From contig CAMAPO010000001.1 of assembly GCA_945860245.1 (NCBI GenBank), positions 1 to 64,000 of the forward strand: a stretch of DNA of 64,000 nucleotides, read 5' to 3'. Of the stretch, positions 1 through 8,109 are shown in pieces. The stretch is from Bifidobacterium breve. GTDB taxonomy: Bacteria > Actinomycetota > Actinomycetes > Nanopelagicales > Nanopelagicaceae. The position numbers were made by a program, and so were the translations under genes. Numbering within the stretch: position 1 is the first letter of the stretch; every line of letters begins with the position of its first letter. A model generated the notes under the pieces. The model was not told the origin of the DNA, did not search any database, and saw nothing but the letters and a program-made list of their open reading frames with translations.

Positions 1-777
1 TTTATCGATGCTGAGCATGCATTTGATGCAGAGTATGCAAAGAAGCTTGGCGTCGATATTGACGCGCTCCTTGTTTCACAACCAGATACTGGCGAACAAG
101 CACTTGAGATCATGGATATGTTGATTCGTGCTGGTGCACTTGATCTCGTTGTCGTTGACTCTGTTGCCGCACTTGTGCCACGCGCAGAAATCGAAGGCGA
201 GATGGGCGATTCACATATGGGCTTGCAAGCACGCCTTATGTCACAAGCGCTGCGCAAAATTACCGGCGCACTTCACCAATCAAAGACAACTGCAATCTTT
301 ATCAACCAGCTCCGCGAAAAGATCGGCGTCTTCTTCGGCTCACCTGAAACAACTACAGGTGGTAAAGCCCTTAAGTTCTATGCTTCAGTTCGCTTAGATA
401 TCCGTCGTATCGAAACGCTAAAGGATGGCACCGAATCTGTCGGTAACCGTACCCGCGTTAAGGTAGTTAAGAACAAGATGGCTCCACCATTTAAGCAAGC
501 AGAATTCGACATTATCTACGGCACAGGTATTTCACGTGAAGGTTCACTAATCGACCTTGGCGTTGATATTGGTGTAGTTAAGAAGGCTGGCGCTTGGTAC
601 ACCTACGAAGCAGATCAGCTAGGCCAAGGTAAAGAGAATTCTCGCGCCTTCCTAATCGATAACCCAGATCTAGCAAATGAGATCGAGTCGAAGATTCGTG
701 CTCACTTTGTGCCAATCGAGGTCGATGCCGAGCTCGTTGCAGCAATCGATGAGGCAGCAGCAGAGGTTGATTTCTAA
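1..777 (+). CDS. recA: Recombinase RecA, 5' truncated by window edge
   Basis: RecA is the ATP-dependent strand-exchange protein of homologous recombination and the co-protease of the SOS response. The reading frame is open from base 1, beginning FIDAEHA, which corresponds to roughly residue 90 of typical RecA, so the N-terminal region with Walker A lies outside the window. Visible are the Walker B region (VVVDSVAAL), the L1 segment ([15 protein letters not shown]) and the L2 DNA-binding loop ([20 protein letters not shown]). The C-terminus ends in an acidic stretch (EAAAEVDF), as in other RecAs. No intein is present in the visible part. recX follows with overlapping codons. Confidence 0.98.
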   Translation, partial: FIDAEHAFDAEYAKKLGVDIDALLVSQPDTGEQALEIMDMLIRAGALDLVVVDSVAALVPRAEIEGEMGDSHMGLQARLMSQALRKITGALHQSKTTAIFINQLREKIGVFFGSPETTTGGKALKFYASVRLDIRRIETLKDGTESVGNRTRVKVVKNKMAPPFKQAEFDIIYGTGISREGSLIDLGVDIGVVKKAGAWYTYEADQLGQGKENSRAFLIDNPDLANEIESKIRAHFVPIEVDAELVAAIDEAAAEVDF

Positions 778-1298
778 TTAGCCTGGAATTTGTAAAAGTT
801 CCTAGAAAATCTAGGAACGGTGGCGAAGGCTCCGACCCTTACGAAGTAGCACATACGATCGCGTTAAATGCGCTGGTTACCCGTGCGAAAAGTAAGGGCG
901 AGCTTCTCGCTCACTTAAAAACTAGAGGCGTTGAAGACGATGTCGCTGCGGCAATTATTTTCCGGTTACAAGAAGCAGGCCTGGTTAACGATGAAGAGTT
1001 TGCTAAAGCCTGGGCACAATCACGACATAGCCATAAGAAGATCTCCAAGCGAATAATTGCGGGGGAGCTTCGCCAAAAGGGCGTTATGCAGAGCGCGATC
1101 GATGAGGCCCTTGATGAGATCGATGACGATAGCGAGTACCGCAGCGCCTTTGATTTAGCCTTTAAAAAATATAACACCATGTCACGCCTTGAACCTGATG
1201 TGCAGATCCGCAGAATTCAATCTCTGCTGCAACGTAAAGGTTTTGGCTTTGGGATTATTTCGCAGGTTTTAAAGGAACTTGATTTATTAAATAGTTAG
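777..1298 (+). CDS. recX: RecX regulatory protein with a non-canonical start codon
   Basis: RecX binds RecA filaments and dampens recombinase activity. The frame encodes about 173 residues with the three-helix repeats of the family (for example TRAKSKGELLAHLKTRG, LVNDEEFAKAWAQSR, ELRQKGV), and family similarity begins near base 850. No ATG, GTG or TTG occurs in frame before the ATG at 1086, which would delete half the protein. The frame opens after a TGA at 768-770. I placed the start at the ATT at 777, which overlaps the recA stop and lies 10 nt after AGAGG (762-766). A CTG at 783 is the alternative. A perfect hairpin (798-818) sits in the first codons. The 3' end overlaps the convergent IclR gene by 4 bases. 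Confidence 0.85.
   Translation: MSLEFVKVPRKSRNGGEGSDPYEVAHTIALNALVTRAKSKGELLAHLKTRGVEDDVAAAIIFRLQEAGLVNDEEFAKAWAQSRHSHKKISKRIIAGELRQKGVMQSAIDEALDEIDDDSEYRSAFDLAFKKYNTMSRLEPDVQIRRIQSLLQRKGFGFGIISQVLKELDLLNS
798..818 (+). other. Perfect hairpin at the recA/recX junction
   Basis: GTTCCTAGA and TCTAGGAAC form a 9-bp perfect stem around an AAA loop, 21 bases after the recA stop and inside the first codons of recX. No U-tract follows, so it does not look like a classic intrinsic terminator. It could slow recX translation or act as an attenuating or processing site between recA and recX; that role is inferred. Confidence 0.5.
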
Positions 1299-2011
1299 TT
1301 TTTTGATAAGTGCTCAGTTAAACGTGCAGCGGTAGCAACGACTGCTGCAGCGTGTACGCGACCTGGTTGGCGACCTAAGCGTTCGATCGGACCAGATATT
1401 GAAACCGCGGCGATAACCTTCCCATTGGGGCCTTTAACTGGTGCGCTAACAGAGGCAACGCCGGCTTCACGTTCTCCAACTGATTGCGCCCATCCGCGAC
1501 GTCGGTCAGCCGCTAAGTGAGCTGCGGTAAAGCGCGCGTTCTTAACGCCGCGATGAATTTTCTCTGAATCTTCCCAAGCCAATAAAATTTGCGCAGCAGA
1601 TCCGGCCTGCATGGTTAGCGATGCACCAACCGGAACAGAGTCGCGTAAGCCCGATAAACGTTCGGCGACTGCAACGCAGATTCGAATATCTCCTTGGCGG
1701 CGATATAACTGAGCAGATTCACCGGTTGCATCGCGTAGCGCAGCTAACGCTGGTGCAGCGGCTGCTAATAGGCGATCTTCGCCTGCGGCAGCGGCTAGTT
1801 CGCCAGAACGTTGTCCAAGGACGAAGCGCCCTTGTAAATCGCGCGTTACGAGGCGATGGTGTTCTAGGGCTACTGCAAGGCGGTGGGCGGTGGGACGAGC
1901 GATGCCAGTTGCGGCAACGAGTTCGGCTAGTGAGTGCGGACCAGATTCCAGGGTGCCCAAAATGGCTACCGCTTTATCTAATACGCCAACTCCGCTATTC
2001 TTCTTATCCAC
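1295..2011 (-). CDS. ltbR: IclR-family regulator, LtbR/NdgR-like, of leuCD
   Basis: This 238-residue protein has the IclR layout: an N-terminal winged helix (about residues 8-65, with LAELVAATGIARPTAHRLAVAL as the recognition helices) and a C-terminal effector-binding domain (about 80-235). The start is GTG at 2011. It is transcribed divergently from leuC across only 61 bp, the arrangement seen for LtbR in Corynebacterium and NdgR in Streptomyces, which control leuCD and amino-acid-dependent metabolism. The symbol rests on family and context. Its stop overlaps the recX stop by 4 bp (TTAG). Confidence 0.85.
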   Translation of the reverse strand: MDKKNSGVGVLDKAVAILGTLESGPHSLAELVAATGIARPTAHRLAVALEHHRLVTRDLQGRFVLGQRSGELAAAAGEDRLLAAAAPALAALRDATGESAQLYRRQGDIRICVAVAERLSGLRDSVPVGASLTMQAGSAAQILLAWEDSEKIHRGVKNARFTAAHLAADRRRGWAQSVGEREAGVASVSAPVKGPNGKVIAAVSISGPIERLGRQPGRVHAAAVVATAARLTEHLSKN

Positions 2012-2072
2012 TCACCGAGATTAGCATCCCATCTAATGAGATGCAAGAATTAAGAAAAGGGTTCGACGAATT
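2012..2072. promoter_or_regulatory. Divergent ltbR-leuC control region
   Basis: The 61-bp spacer must hold both promoters. Two short inverted repeats overlap in it: ATTAG-N8-CTAAT (2020-2037) and CATCT-AATG-AGATG (2030-2043). Either could be the operator of the IclR regulator. AAAAGGG at 2054-2060 precedes the leuC ATG at 2073 as a plausible ribosome binding site. Confidence 0.5.
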
Positions 2073-3464
2073 ATGGGTAAAACACTGGCAGAGAAGATTT
2101 GGGATGACCATATCGTTCGCTCAGCAGCGGGTGAGCCAGATCTTCTTTACATCGACCTACAACTAATTCATGAAGTAACTAGCGCGCAAGCATTTGATGG
2201 TCTGCGCTTGGCAGGGCGCAAAGTACGTCGCCCAGATTTAACTATCGCGACCGAAGATCACAACACACCAACCTTAGATATTTTAAAGCCAATCGCTGAT
2301 CCAGTTTCTAAATTACAGATCGACACCTTGCGCAATAACGCGAAAGAATTCGGTATCCGAATCCACTCATTAGGCGATGCCGATCAAGGCGTTGTGCACG
2401 TAGTTGGTCCACAACTTGGAATTACCCAGCCCGGAATGACCATTGTCTGCGGAGATTCGCATACTTCAACACATGGCGCATTCGGTGCGATCGCTTTCGG
2501 TATCGGAACATCTGAAGTAGAGCATGTGCTTGCCACCCAAACCCTGCCATCGACTCGTCCAAAGATGATGGCGATAAATGTTGAGGGTAAGTTAAAAACT
2601 GGCGTCACCTCCAAAGATATTATATTGGCGATAATTGCCCAGATCGGAACTGGTGGAGGTCAGGGCTACATCATTGAATATCGTGGTTCTGCAATTCGCG
2701 AGCTATCGATGGAAGGCCGCATGACCGTTTGTAATATGTCGATAGAAGCTGGCGCGCGCGCCGGGCTGATCGCACCTGATCAAAAGACTTTTGACTATAT
2801 AAAAGGCAAGCCACACGCTCCAGAAGATTTCGCCACCGCGCAAAGTTATTGGCAGACGCTATTTTCAGATAGCGATGCGAAATTTGATCTAGAGATAACT
2901 CTTGATGCCGATAAGTTGGAGCCATTTGTTACTTGGGGAACTAACCCGGGCCAGGGCTTGCCACTTAACGGATCTGTTCCAAATCCAGCAGATATTAAAG
3001 ATGCAGAAGCGCGCGGGGCTGCAGAGCGCGCCTTGGAATATATGGGTCTGACCGCCGGCACACCCCTTAAAAAGATAGCCATTGACACTGTTTTCTTGGG
3101 CTCTTGCACCAACGGGCGCATTGAAGATTTGCGCGCTGCTGCATCTATTTTAGAAGGTAAGAAAATTGCCTCAACCCTTCGTATGTTAGTGGTGCCAGGC
3201 TCAGAGCGCGTTCGCCAGCAAGCGATGAAAGAAGGCTTAGATAAAGTCTTTCTCGATGCCGGAGCAGAATGGCGTAACGCCGGCTGTTCTATGTGTTTGG
3301 GAATGAACCCAGATCAGCTAGCCGTGGGAGAGCGCTCTGCCTCAACGTCTAACCGAAACTTCGAAGGCCGCCAAGGCAAGGGTGGGCGAACCCACTTGGT
3401 TAGTCCACTTGTTGCAGCAGCCACCGCAATCCGCGGCACCCTTTCATCACCGGCAGATCTTTAA
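2073..3464 (+). CDS. leuC: 3-isopropylmalate dehydratase large subunit
   Basis: LeuC with LeuD isomerises 2-isopropylmalate to 3-isopropylmalate in leucine synthesis. The 463-residue protein has the family length and the aconitase-type cluster ligands: a Cys near residue 346 in GSCTNGR, and two near 405 and 408 in [11 protein letters not shown], which hold the 4Fe-4S cluster. [20 protein letters not shown] is the aconitase signature. It forms an operon with leuD 48 bp downstream and is probably controlled by the divergent IclR regulator. The stop codon lies inside a 12-bp tandem repeat that repeats the stop in frame. Confidence 0.97.
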   Translation: MGKTLAEKIWDDHIVRSAAGEPDLLYIDLQLIHEVTSAQAFDGLRLAGRKVRRPDLTIATEDHNTPTLDILKPIADPVSKLQIDTLRNNAKEFGIRIHSLGDADQGVVHVVGPQLGITQPGMTIVCGDSHTSTHGAFGAIAFGIGTSEVEHVLATQTLPSTRPKMMAINVEGKLKTGVTSKDIILAIIAQIGTGGGQGYIIEYRGSAIRELSMEGRMTVCNMSIEAGARAGLIAPDQKTFDYIKGKPHAPEDFATAQSYWQTLFSDSDAKFDLEITLDADKLEPFVTWGTNPGQGLPLNGSVPNPADIKDAEARGAAERALEYMGLTAGTPLKKIAIDTVFLGSCTNGRIEDLRAAASILEGKKIASTLRMLVVPGSERVRQQAMKEGLDKVFLDAGAEWRNAGCSMCLGMNPDQLAVGERSASTSNRNFEGRQGKGGRTHLVSPLVAAATAIRGTLSSPADL

Positions 3465-3494
3465 GAAAATCTTTAAGAAAATCTTTAAGAAAAT
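3459..3494 (+). repeat. Three perfect tandem copies of a 12-bp unit spanning the leuC stop
   Basis: CTTTAAGAAAAT occurs three times back to back (3459-3470, 3471-3482, 3483-3494). The unit is a multiple of three, so the leuC stop TAA is followed by two further in-frame TAA codons. It fills most of the leuC-leuD spacer and ends just before the leuD ribosome binding site (GAGAGGCG at 3497-3504). Confidence 0.95.
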
Positions 3495-3512
3495 ATAGAG
3501 AGGCGAATTAAA

Positions 3513-4112
3513 ATGGAGAAATTTATTTCACATACCGGCACCGGAGTCCCGCTTCGCCGCAGCAATGTCGATACCGATCAAATAATCCCAGCCGTTTATC
3601 TAAAGCGCGTTACCCGTAGCGGATTTGAAGATGGCCTATTCGCTGCCTGGCGCAACGATCCCGAGTTTGTCTTAAACCAACCGCAATACAAGAGCGGAAC
3701 TGTCTTAGTTGCCGGACCAGAATTCGGGACAGGCTCATCGCGCGAACACGCGGTCTGGGCGCTGCAGAACTATGGATTTAAAGCCGTTATCTCAAGTCGC
3801 TTCGCTGATATTTTCCGTGGAAATTCGCTAAAGGGCGGCTTGCTTACTGTGATCTTGCCACAGCAGGCCGTTGAGGCTCTCTGGGTAGCCATAGAGAGCG
3901 ATCCAACCACGCAGATCAAAGTTGATCTAGATTCACGCACAGTTTCTTACGGATCTACCAGCGTTGCCTTTGAATTAGATGATTACACCCGTTGGCGTTT
4001 GATGGAAGGCCTCGATGACATCGGGCTTACCTTAAAACAGACCGATGCGATCGATTCGTTTGAAGCGAAAAGGCCTGATTACAAGCCAAAAACTCTGCCG
4101 ATTCGCATTTAA
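3513..4112 (+). CDS. leuD: 3-isopropylmalate dehydratase small subunit
   Basis: LeuD is the swivelling-domain partner of LeuC. The 199-residue protein shows N-terminal [16 protein letters not shown] and the substrate-recognition motif [13 protein letters not shown] around residues 71-83, both diagnostic of the small subunit. The ATG at 3513 is preceded by GAGAGGCGAATTAAA. It is the second gene of the leuCD operon. A weak 5-bp hairpin (4118-4132, CGTAG/CTACG) follows and is not a convincing terminator. Confidence 0.97.
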   Translation: MEKFISHTGTGVPLRRSNVDTDQIIPAVYLKRVTRSGFEDGLFAAWRNDPEFVLNQPQYKSGTVLVAGPEFGTGSSREHAVWALQNYGFKAVISSRFADIFRGNSLKGGLLTVILPQQAVEALWVAIESDPTTQIKVDLDSRTVSYGSTSVAFELDDYTRWRLMEGLDDIGLTLKQTDAIDSFEAKRPDYKPKTLPIRI

Positions 4113-4372
4113 CGCAGCGTAGTTGTGCTACGAATCGCTCTTCGCAGATGCAAAAGCAGCGTAAAACGCCCACTTTATTGATGGGGTGAGTTGAATATGG
4201 GTAACTCTAAACTTCTAAATGAGAGTTTTTTACGCATAAAAAATGCGATTTCTTTCAAATATTAAATTGCGACACGCCCACTTTAATATCGCTCTCACCC
4301 TATAAATAGGTTTAAGTTTTAGCCACAAGTTAAGCAAAGGCTTAATTTACGCGTAAATCTAAGGGGATTTAG
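4113..4372 (+). promoter_or_regulatory. leuD-hupB intergenic region with repeats and palindromes
   Basis: This is the longest non-coding stretch in the window (260 bp). It holds a direct repeat ACGCCCACTTTA at 4166-4177 and 4274-4285. Inverted GGGTGAG (4184-4190) and CTCACCC (4294-4300) lie just downstream of each copy. A 14-bp perfect palindrome ATTTACGCGTAAAT sits at 4345-4358, with a near copy of its core TTTACGCATAAA at 4229-4240. AAGGGGAT (4361-4368) is the ribosome binding site of hupB. I recognise no small gene here; operator roles are inferred. Confidence 0.6.
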
Positions 4373-4825
4373 ATGAATAAGGCACAATTTATTGCCGCGT
4401 TGGCCCCACACTTCAACGACAGCAAGAGAGAAGCAGCGCACGCTGTAGAAATCGTATTCGACACAATTACACGCACCATGTCAAAGGGTGAAGATGTAAT
4501 GATCAACGATTTCGGTAAGTTCAAGAAGGTCGATCGCAAGGCACGTATGGGCCGCAACCCATTTACTGGTGAGACCATCAAGATCAAGGCTTCAAAGAAG
4601 GCTCGCTTCCTGCCTGCAAAGGGCTTGAAGGATGTCATCTCAGGTGAGCGCAAGCTAGGACCTGCTCCAAAGCCAGAACCAAAGCCAGTGGCAAAGCCAG
4701 TGGCTAAGAAGGCTGCACCAAAGAAGGCTGCTAAGAAGAAGCCAGCAGCGAAGAAGAAGGTTGCAGCTAAGAAGAAGCCAGCAGCTAAGAAGACTGTCAA
4801 GAAGGCAGCTAAGAAGCGTAAGTAA
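4373..4825 (+). CDS. hupB: HU-family nucleoid protein with Lys/Ala-rich tail (HupB type)
   Basis: HupB is the architectural DNA-binding protein of actinobacteria. Residues 1-90 form a standard HU fold (MNKAQFIAALAPHF, FGKFKKVDRKARMGRNPFTGE, the DNA-binding arm). Residues about 95-150 are a basic tail of PAKK/AAKK-type repeats ending KKAAKKRK, the histone-H1-like extension typical of actinobacterial HupB. The start ATG follows a strong AAGGGGAT. The gene is flanked by a palindrome-rich upstream region and a strong intrinsic terminator, so it is likely monocistronic and highly expressed. Confidence 0.96.
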   Translation: MNKAQFIAALAPHFNDSKREAAHAVEIVFDTITRTMSKGEDVMINDFGKFKKVDRKARMGRNPFTGETIKIKASKKARFLPAKGLKDVISGERKLGPAPKPEPKPVAKPVAKKAAPKKAAKKKPAAKKKVAAKKKPAAKKTVKKAAKKRK

Positions 4826-4856
4826 TTTACTTCTTAAATCTTCTTTAGAAAGTTCT

Positions 4857-4896
4857 AAAACTGGGGTCAGCGTTTGCTGGCCCCAGTTTTTCTTTG
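4857..4896 (+). terminator. Intrinsic terminator of hupB
   Basis: A 15-bp stem (AAAACTGGGGTCAGC at 4857-4871 with GCTGGCCCCAGTTTT at 4876-4890, one G-U pair) with a GTTT loop is followed by TCTTT. It is the only strong rho-independent terminator I found in the window. Confidence 0.9.
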
Positions 4897-4901
4897 CCCA
4901 C

Positions 4902-4916
4902 TAGCATTGTGTAATG
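4902..4916 (+). promoter_or_regulatory. Candidate -10 (TAGCAT) for a leaderless acyltransferase mRNA
   Basis: TAGCAT at 4902-4907 is 6 nt before the ATG at 4914 and no Shine-Dalgarno sequence is visible. It lies just after the hupB terminator, so transcription must restart here. Confidence 0.5.
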
Positions 4917-5693
4917 GCCCAGATGCGCGTGTCTTATGCGCCTCCCACCGGGCGCCCGCTCGGAACAAATCTCACCTTTAGAATTTGCAGCAAAATTGTT
5001 ATTCCAATTATCAACTCACTTACTAAGCACACTTGGATCGGTGGCGAGAATATTCCCAAAACTGGTGCAGTAATTGTCGCCAATAACCATCTCTCTTATT
5101 TTGATGTCTTAAATTTTGCGCACTTTCTCTACAATAATGGTCGCGCCCCACGATTTCTCGGCAAAGTTGGTGTTTTTAAAGTGCCTATTATTGGGCGCAT
5201 CATTCTGGCTGCAGGACAAGTGCCGGTAGAACGCGAAACTCCTAATGCAGGTAAAGCGGTAGACCATGCCAAGCGACTTTTAGAGGCGGGACATTTACTT
5301 GGCGTCTATCCCGAAGGAACGCTATCTAGAGATTTAGACCATTGGCCGATGGTCGCTAAAACCGGATTGGCACGACTTGCTCTCACTACAAAGACTCCGG
5401 TGATTCCAGTAGCGCAATGGGGTTCACAAATATTGATGCCCACATATTCCAAAAGGATAAAGTTATTCCCACGCACTCGCATCACCATCGTTGCCGGCAA
5501 ACCAGTCGATCTTTCGCCTTGGTATGGCAAAGGCGATGATCCGCAAGCCTTAATTGAAGCTACCGCCAAAGTTATGCGGGAAATCACCACGCTACTTGAG
5601 GAAATTCGTGGTGAGAAGCGCCCTGAAGTAATCTTTGACCCACATACTTCAGATTTGCCGCGCATCGGCAACTTTAAGAAGAAAAAGCGTTAA
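4914..5693 (+). CDS. 1-acylglycerol-3-phosphate O-acyltransferase family protein
   Basis: A PlsC-type acyltransferase of 259 residues that probably acylates lysophosphatidic acid or a related lipid at the membrane. The catalytic HX4D motif is NHLSYFD (about residues 57-63) and the glycerol-phosphate binding motif is YPEGTLS (about 132-138). It precedes gpsA by 18 bp, linking it to glycerol-3-phosphate and phospholipid synthesis. A second, different PlsC-like gene lies at 58374-59060. Which of the two is the main LPA acyltransferase cannot be told from sequence. Confidence 0.88.
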   Translation: MAQMRVSYAPPTGRPLGTNLTFRICSKIVIPIINSLTKHTWIGGENIPKTGAVIVANNHLSYFDVLNFAHFLYNNGRAPRFLGKVGVFKVPIIGRIILAAGQVPVERETPNAGKAVDHAKRLLEAGHLLGVYPEGTLSRDLDHWPMVAKTGLARLALTTKTPVIPVAQWGSQILMPTYSKRIKLFPRTRITIVAGKPVDLSPWYGKGDDPQALIEATAKVMREITTLLEEIRGEKRPEVIFDPHTSDLPRIGNFKKKKR

Positions 5694-5711
5694 CGAGCGA
5701 GGATAAAAGCA

Positions 5712-6713
5712 ATGAGCAAAGTATCGGTGTTCGGAGCAGGCGCCTGGGGTTCAACCCTGGCGCAGGTGCTTTGTGATGCTGGAAATGAAGTCCTGCTATG
5801 GGGTCGCAAAGAAGATGTTGTAAATGAAATCAACACTAAGCACACTAACTCTAAATACATTGGCCAGAATGTGCTGCCCAACGAAATCCGCGCCACAACC
5901 GATCTAGAAGAAGCCTTTGCCTTTAGCAAATCTTACGTCTTAGCTATTCCATCGCAACAATTGCGCGCGACCTTGCAACTTTGGAAACCACATTTTTCAG
6001 ATGACTGCCTAATCGTAAGTACGCTTAAAGGTATAGAAGTCAGTACACAACTGCGCATGACTGAAGTATTAGAAGATGTAATTGGCAAACATCGGGTCGC
6101 TTTAATTACTGGACCAAACTTGGCAGACGAGTTAATTCTTCGCCAACCCGCTGGTGCCGTAGCTGCAGCGACAAATCAGGCTACATCTGAAGAAGTTCGT
6201 GAGCTATTTCGCACACCTTATTACCGCGTTTACACATCAGTTGATTTACTTGGCTGCGAATTGGCAGGTGCTATTAAAAATGTGATTGCACTTGCAGTTG
6301 GTATCTCAATCGGAATGGGATTTGGTGAAAATACCCAAGCGATGCTGATCACTCGTGGGCTAAATGAAGTAGCTCGTTTATGTGCAGCGCATGGTGCAGA
6401 CCCGCTTAGCGCCGCGGGGTTGGCAGGTATGGGTGATCTCGTTGCAACATGTGGCTCTCCTCTTTCACGCAACAGAACTTTTGGCGAACTTTTAGGAAGT
6501 ATTGGCTCAATGGAGGCAGCGCTCGGGCAATGGGATAAAACCGTTGAGGGCGTCTCTTCATCTGGTGCAATTGTTGAGATTGCTCATCGCGTGGGCATCG
6601 AAGTTCCGGTAATCGAATCAGTTGCAGATATCGTCAATGGTTCGTTAACTCCAGCGGCCGCGCTGCAACGTCTAATGGAGATCACCACCAAAGCAGAGAA
6701 CTTCATCCGATGA
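5712..6713 (+). CDS. gpsA: Glycerol-3-phosphate dehydrogenase [NAD(P)+]
   Basis: GpsA reduces dihydroxyacetone phosphate to sn-glycerol-3-phosphate, the phospholipid backbone. The 333-residue protein has the N-terminal Rossmann motif GAGAWGSTLA (residues 8-17) and the C-terminal domain with the catalytic lysine near 189 in ELAGAIKNVIALAVGISIG. The start has GCGAGGAT upstream (5697-5704). It overlaps ddl by 4 bp (ATGA), so the two are translationally coupled. Confidence 0.97.
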   Translation: MSKVSVFGAGAWGSTLAQVLCDAGNEVLLWGRKEDVVNEINTKHTNSKYIGQNVLPNEIRATTDLEEAFAFSKSYVLAIPSQQLRATLQLWKPHFSDDCLIVSTLKGIEVSTQLRMTEVLEDVIGKHRVALITGPNLADELILRQPAGAVAAATNQATSEEVRELFRTPYYRVYTSVDLLGCELAGAIKNVIALAVGISIGMGFGENTQAMLITRGLNEVARLCAAHGADPLSAAGLAGMGDLVATCGSPLSRNRTFGELLGSIGSMEAALGQWDKTVEGVSSSGAIVEIAHRVGIEVPVIESVADIVNGSLTPAAALQRLMEITTKAENFIR

Positions 6714-7777
6714 TCAAGCGCGTTGCAATTATCTGTGGTGGACGCTCCAGCGAACACGAAATTTCCTGCATTTCTGCCGCAGGAGTTCTTTCGGCGATCG
6801 ATCGCAGTAAATACCAACCTATTTTGATCGGAATCAGCAAGAGCGGAAAATGGTTTCATCTCCCTGAAAGCCACCCTCTAGCTATTAGCGATGGCGTACT
6901 TCCAACTATTCCAGATAGCGGAATATCAGTTGCCCTTAGCATTGATGGATTTAGCGCTGCGGGTCAGAATTTAAATATCGATATTGCATTCCCGCTGCTT
7001 CACGGCCCTTACGGAGAAGATGGCACGATTCAAGGGCTACTAGAAATCGCAGATATTCCATATGTTGGTTCTGGAGTTTTGGCATCTGCGGTTGCAATGG
7101 ATAAATCTTTTGCGAAGCCGATCTTTGTTTCGCACGAAATCAAAGTCGCAGCTGGGTTTGTAGTTCGCCAAGGTCAGTGGCAAACAGGATCTGCAGAGAT
7201 TCAAAGAGCCGCCGATCAACTTGGTTACCCAGTATTTGTTAAGCCCGCGCGCGGGGGATCGTCCCGTGGAACCACCAAAGTTAAATCCGCTGGAAATTTT
7301 GCCGCTGCACTTGTGGAAGCCTTTAAATTCGACACCAAGGCTTTAGTCGAACAAGAGATCCGTGGTGCGGAAATTGAATGCGCAGTTCTTGAGATAGATG
7401 GCGTTGCTAAGGCTTCCCTGGTTGGTCAAATCAAGATTGATGCAAAATATGAGTTCTATGATTTCGAAGCAAAGTATCTAGATGGAGCCACAACGATCGA
7501 ACTCCCTGCGCCGATTGATCAGAAAATTAGCGATGAGATTCGCACTAAGGCAGTAGAAGCCTTCACCTCTCTTGGTTGCTCAGGACTTGCTCGCGTCGAC
7601 TTTTTCTTAACACCCAATAATGAGGTAATTATCAACGAGCTAAATACGATGCCTGGATTTACTGCTACTTCGGTCTTTCCAAAGATGTGGGCGGCTACTG
7701 GCGTTGCCTATACCGATGTGATCACTCACTTGTTGAAAAGCGCACTAACTCGCAATAACGGTGTGCTGGGAAATTAA
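6710..7777 (+). CDS. ddl: D-alanine--D-alanine ligase
   Basis: Ddl makes the D-Ala-D-Ala dipeptide of peptidoglycan precursors. The 355-residue ATP-grasp protein shows GGRSSEHEISCISA at the N-terminus, HGPYGEDGTIQGLLE, the ATP-grasp core (PVFVKPARGGSSRGT) and the Mg-binding C-terminal motif INELNTMPGFT (about 308-318). ATG overlaps the gpsA stop. The gpsA-ddl order matches other actinobacteria. It converges with the AsnC-type gene after 7 bp. Confidence 0.97.
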   Translation: MIKRVAIICGGRSSEHEISCISAAGVLSAIDRSKYQPILIGISKSGKWFHLPESHPLAISDGVLPTIPDSGISVALSIDGFSAAGQNLNIDIAFPLLHGPYGEDGTIQGLLEIADIPYVGSGVLASAVAMDKSFAKPIFVSHEIKVAAGFVVRQGQWQTGSAEIQRAADQLGYPVFVKPARGGSSRGTTKVKSAGNFAAALVEAFKFDTKALVEQEIRGAEIECAVLEIDGVAKASLVGQIKIDAKYEFYDFEAKYLDGATTIELPAPIDQKISDEIRTKAVEAFTSLGCSGLARVDFFLTPNNEVIINELNTMPGFTATSVFPKMWAATGVAYTDVITHLLKSALTRNNGVLGN

Positions 7778-7784
7778 AAGCCGA

Positions 7785-8018
7785 TCAGTAAGTAACTGGG
7801 CAGGTCAAAGTGCGTGTTATTCCTGCAACTGCCTGAACTTTGGACAAGATAGTGCGGCCAAATTCTTCCATTGAAGGAGCTTCTGCGCGCATGATCACAT
7901 CGTAAGGACCAGTTACGCCTTCAGCGAGCGTTACTCCTGGGATCTCCAAGACAGATTTCGCGACACTGGAAGCTTTACCGACTTCAGTTTGAATCAAAAT
8001 AAACGCTTGAACTGACAT
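7785..8018 (-). CDS. Stand-alone Lrp/AsnC ligand-binding (RAM) domain protein
   Basis: A 77-residue protein made of only the dimeric alpha/beta-barrel effector domain of Lrp/AsnC regulators (MSVQAFILIQTEVGKA, GVTGPYDVIMRAEA, GITRTLTCPV). There is no DNA-binding HTH. Such small proteins sit between ddl and thiL in actinobacteria. They may bind amino acids or modulate full-length Lrp proteins, but the role is not established here. The ATG at 8018 has GAAAGG upstream on the minus strand. It is divergent from thiL across 88 bp. Confidence 0.85.
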   Translation of the reverse strand: MSVQAFILIQTEVGKASSVAKSVLEIPGVTLAEGVTGPYDVIMRAEAPSMEEFGRTILSKVQAVAGITRTLTCPVTY

Positions 8019-8093
8019 TGTGGTTAAACCTTTCTCGTGAACGCTTCGTCATTGAAGATGACCTTAAAGGTACTCCTACTTGCATTGATGTTC

Positions 8094-8109
8094 TAGTCTT
8101 GGTGCTATG
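8094..8109 (+). promoter_or_regulatory. Candidate -10 (TAGTCT) for leaderless thiL
   Basis: TAGTCT at 8094-8099 is 7 nt before the thiL ATG at 8107. No ribosome binding site is visible. Confidence 0.5.

Noticed and set aside
4118-4132. CGTAG/CTACG hairpin after leuD as a terminator
   Set aside because: Only a 5-bp stem and no T-run.
4369-4800. 143-codon open frame on the minus strand opposite hupB
   Set aside because: Its Phe/Ala-rich composition is the mirror of the Lys/Ala repeats of the HupB tail; no family features.
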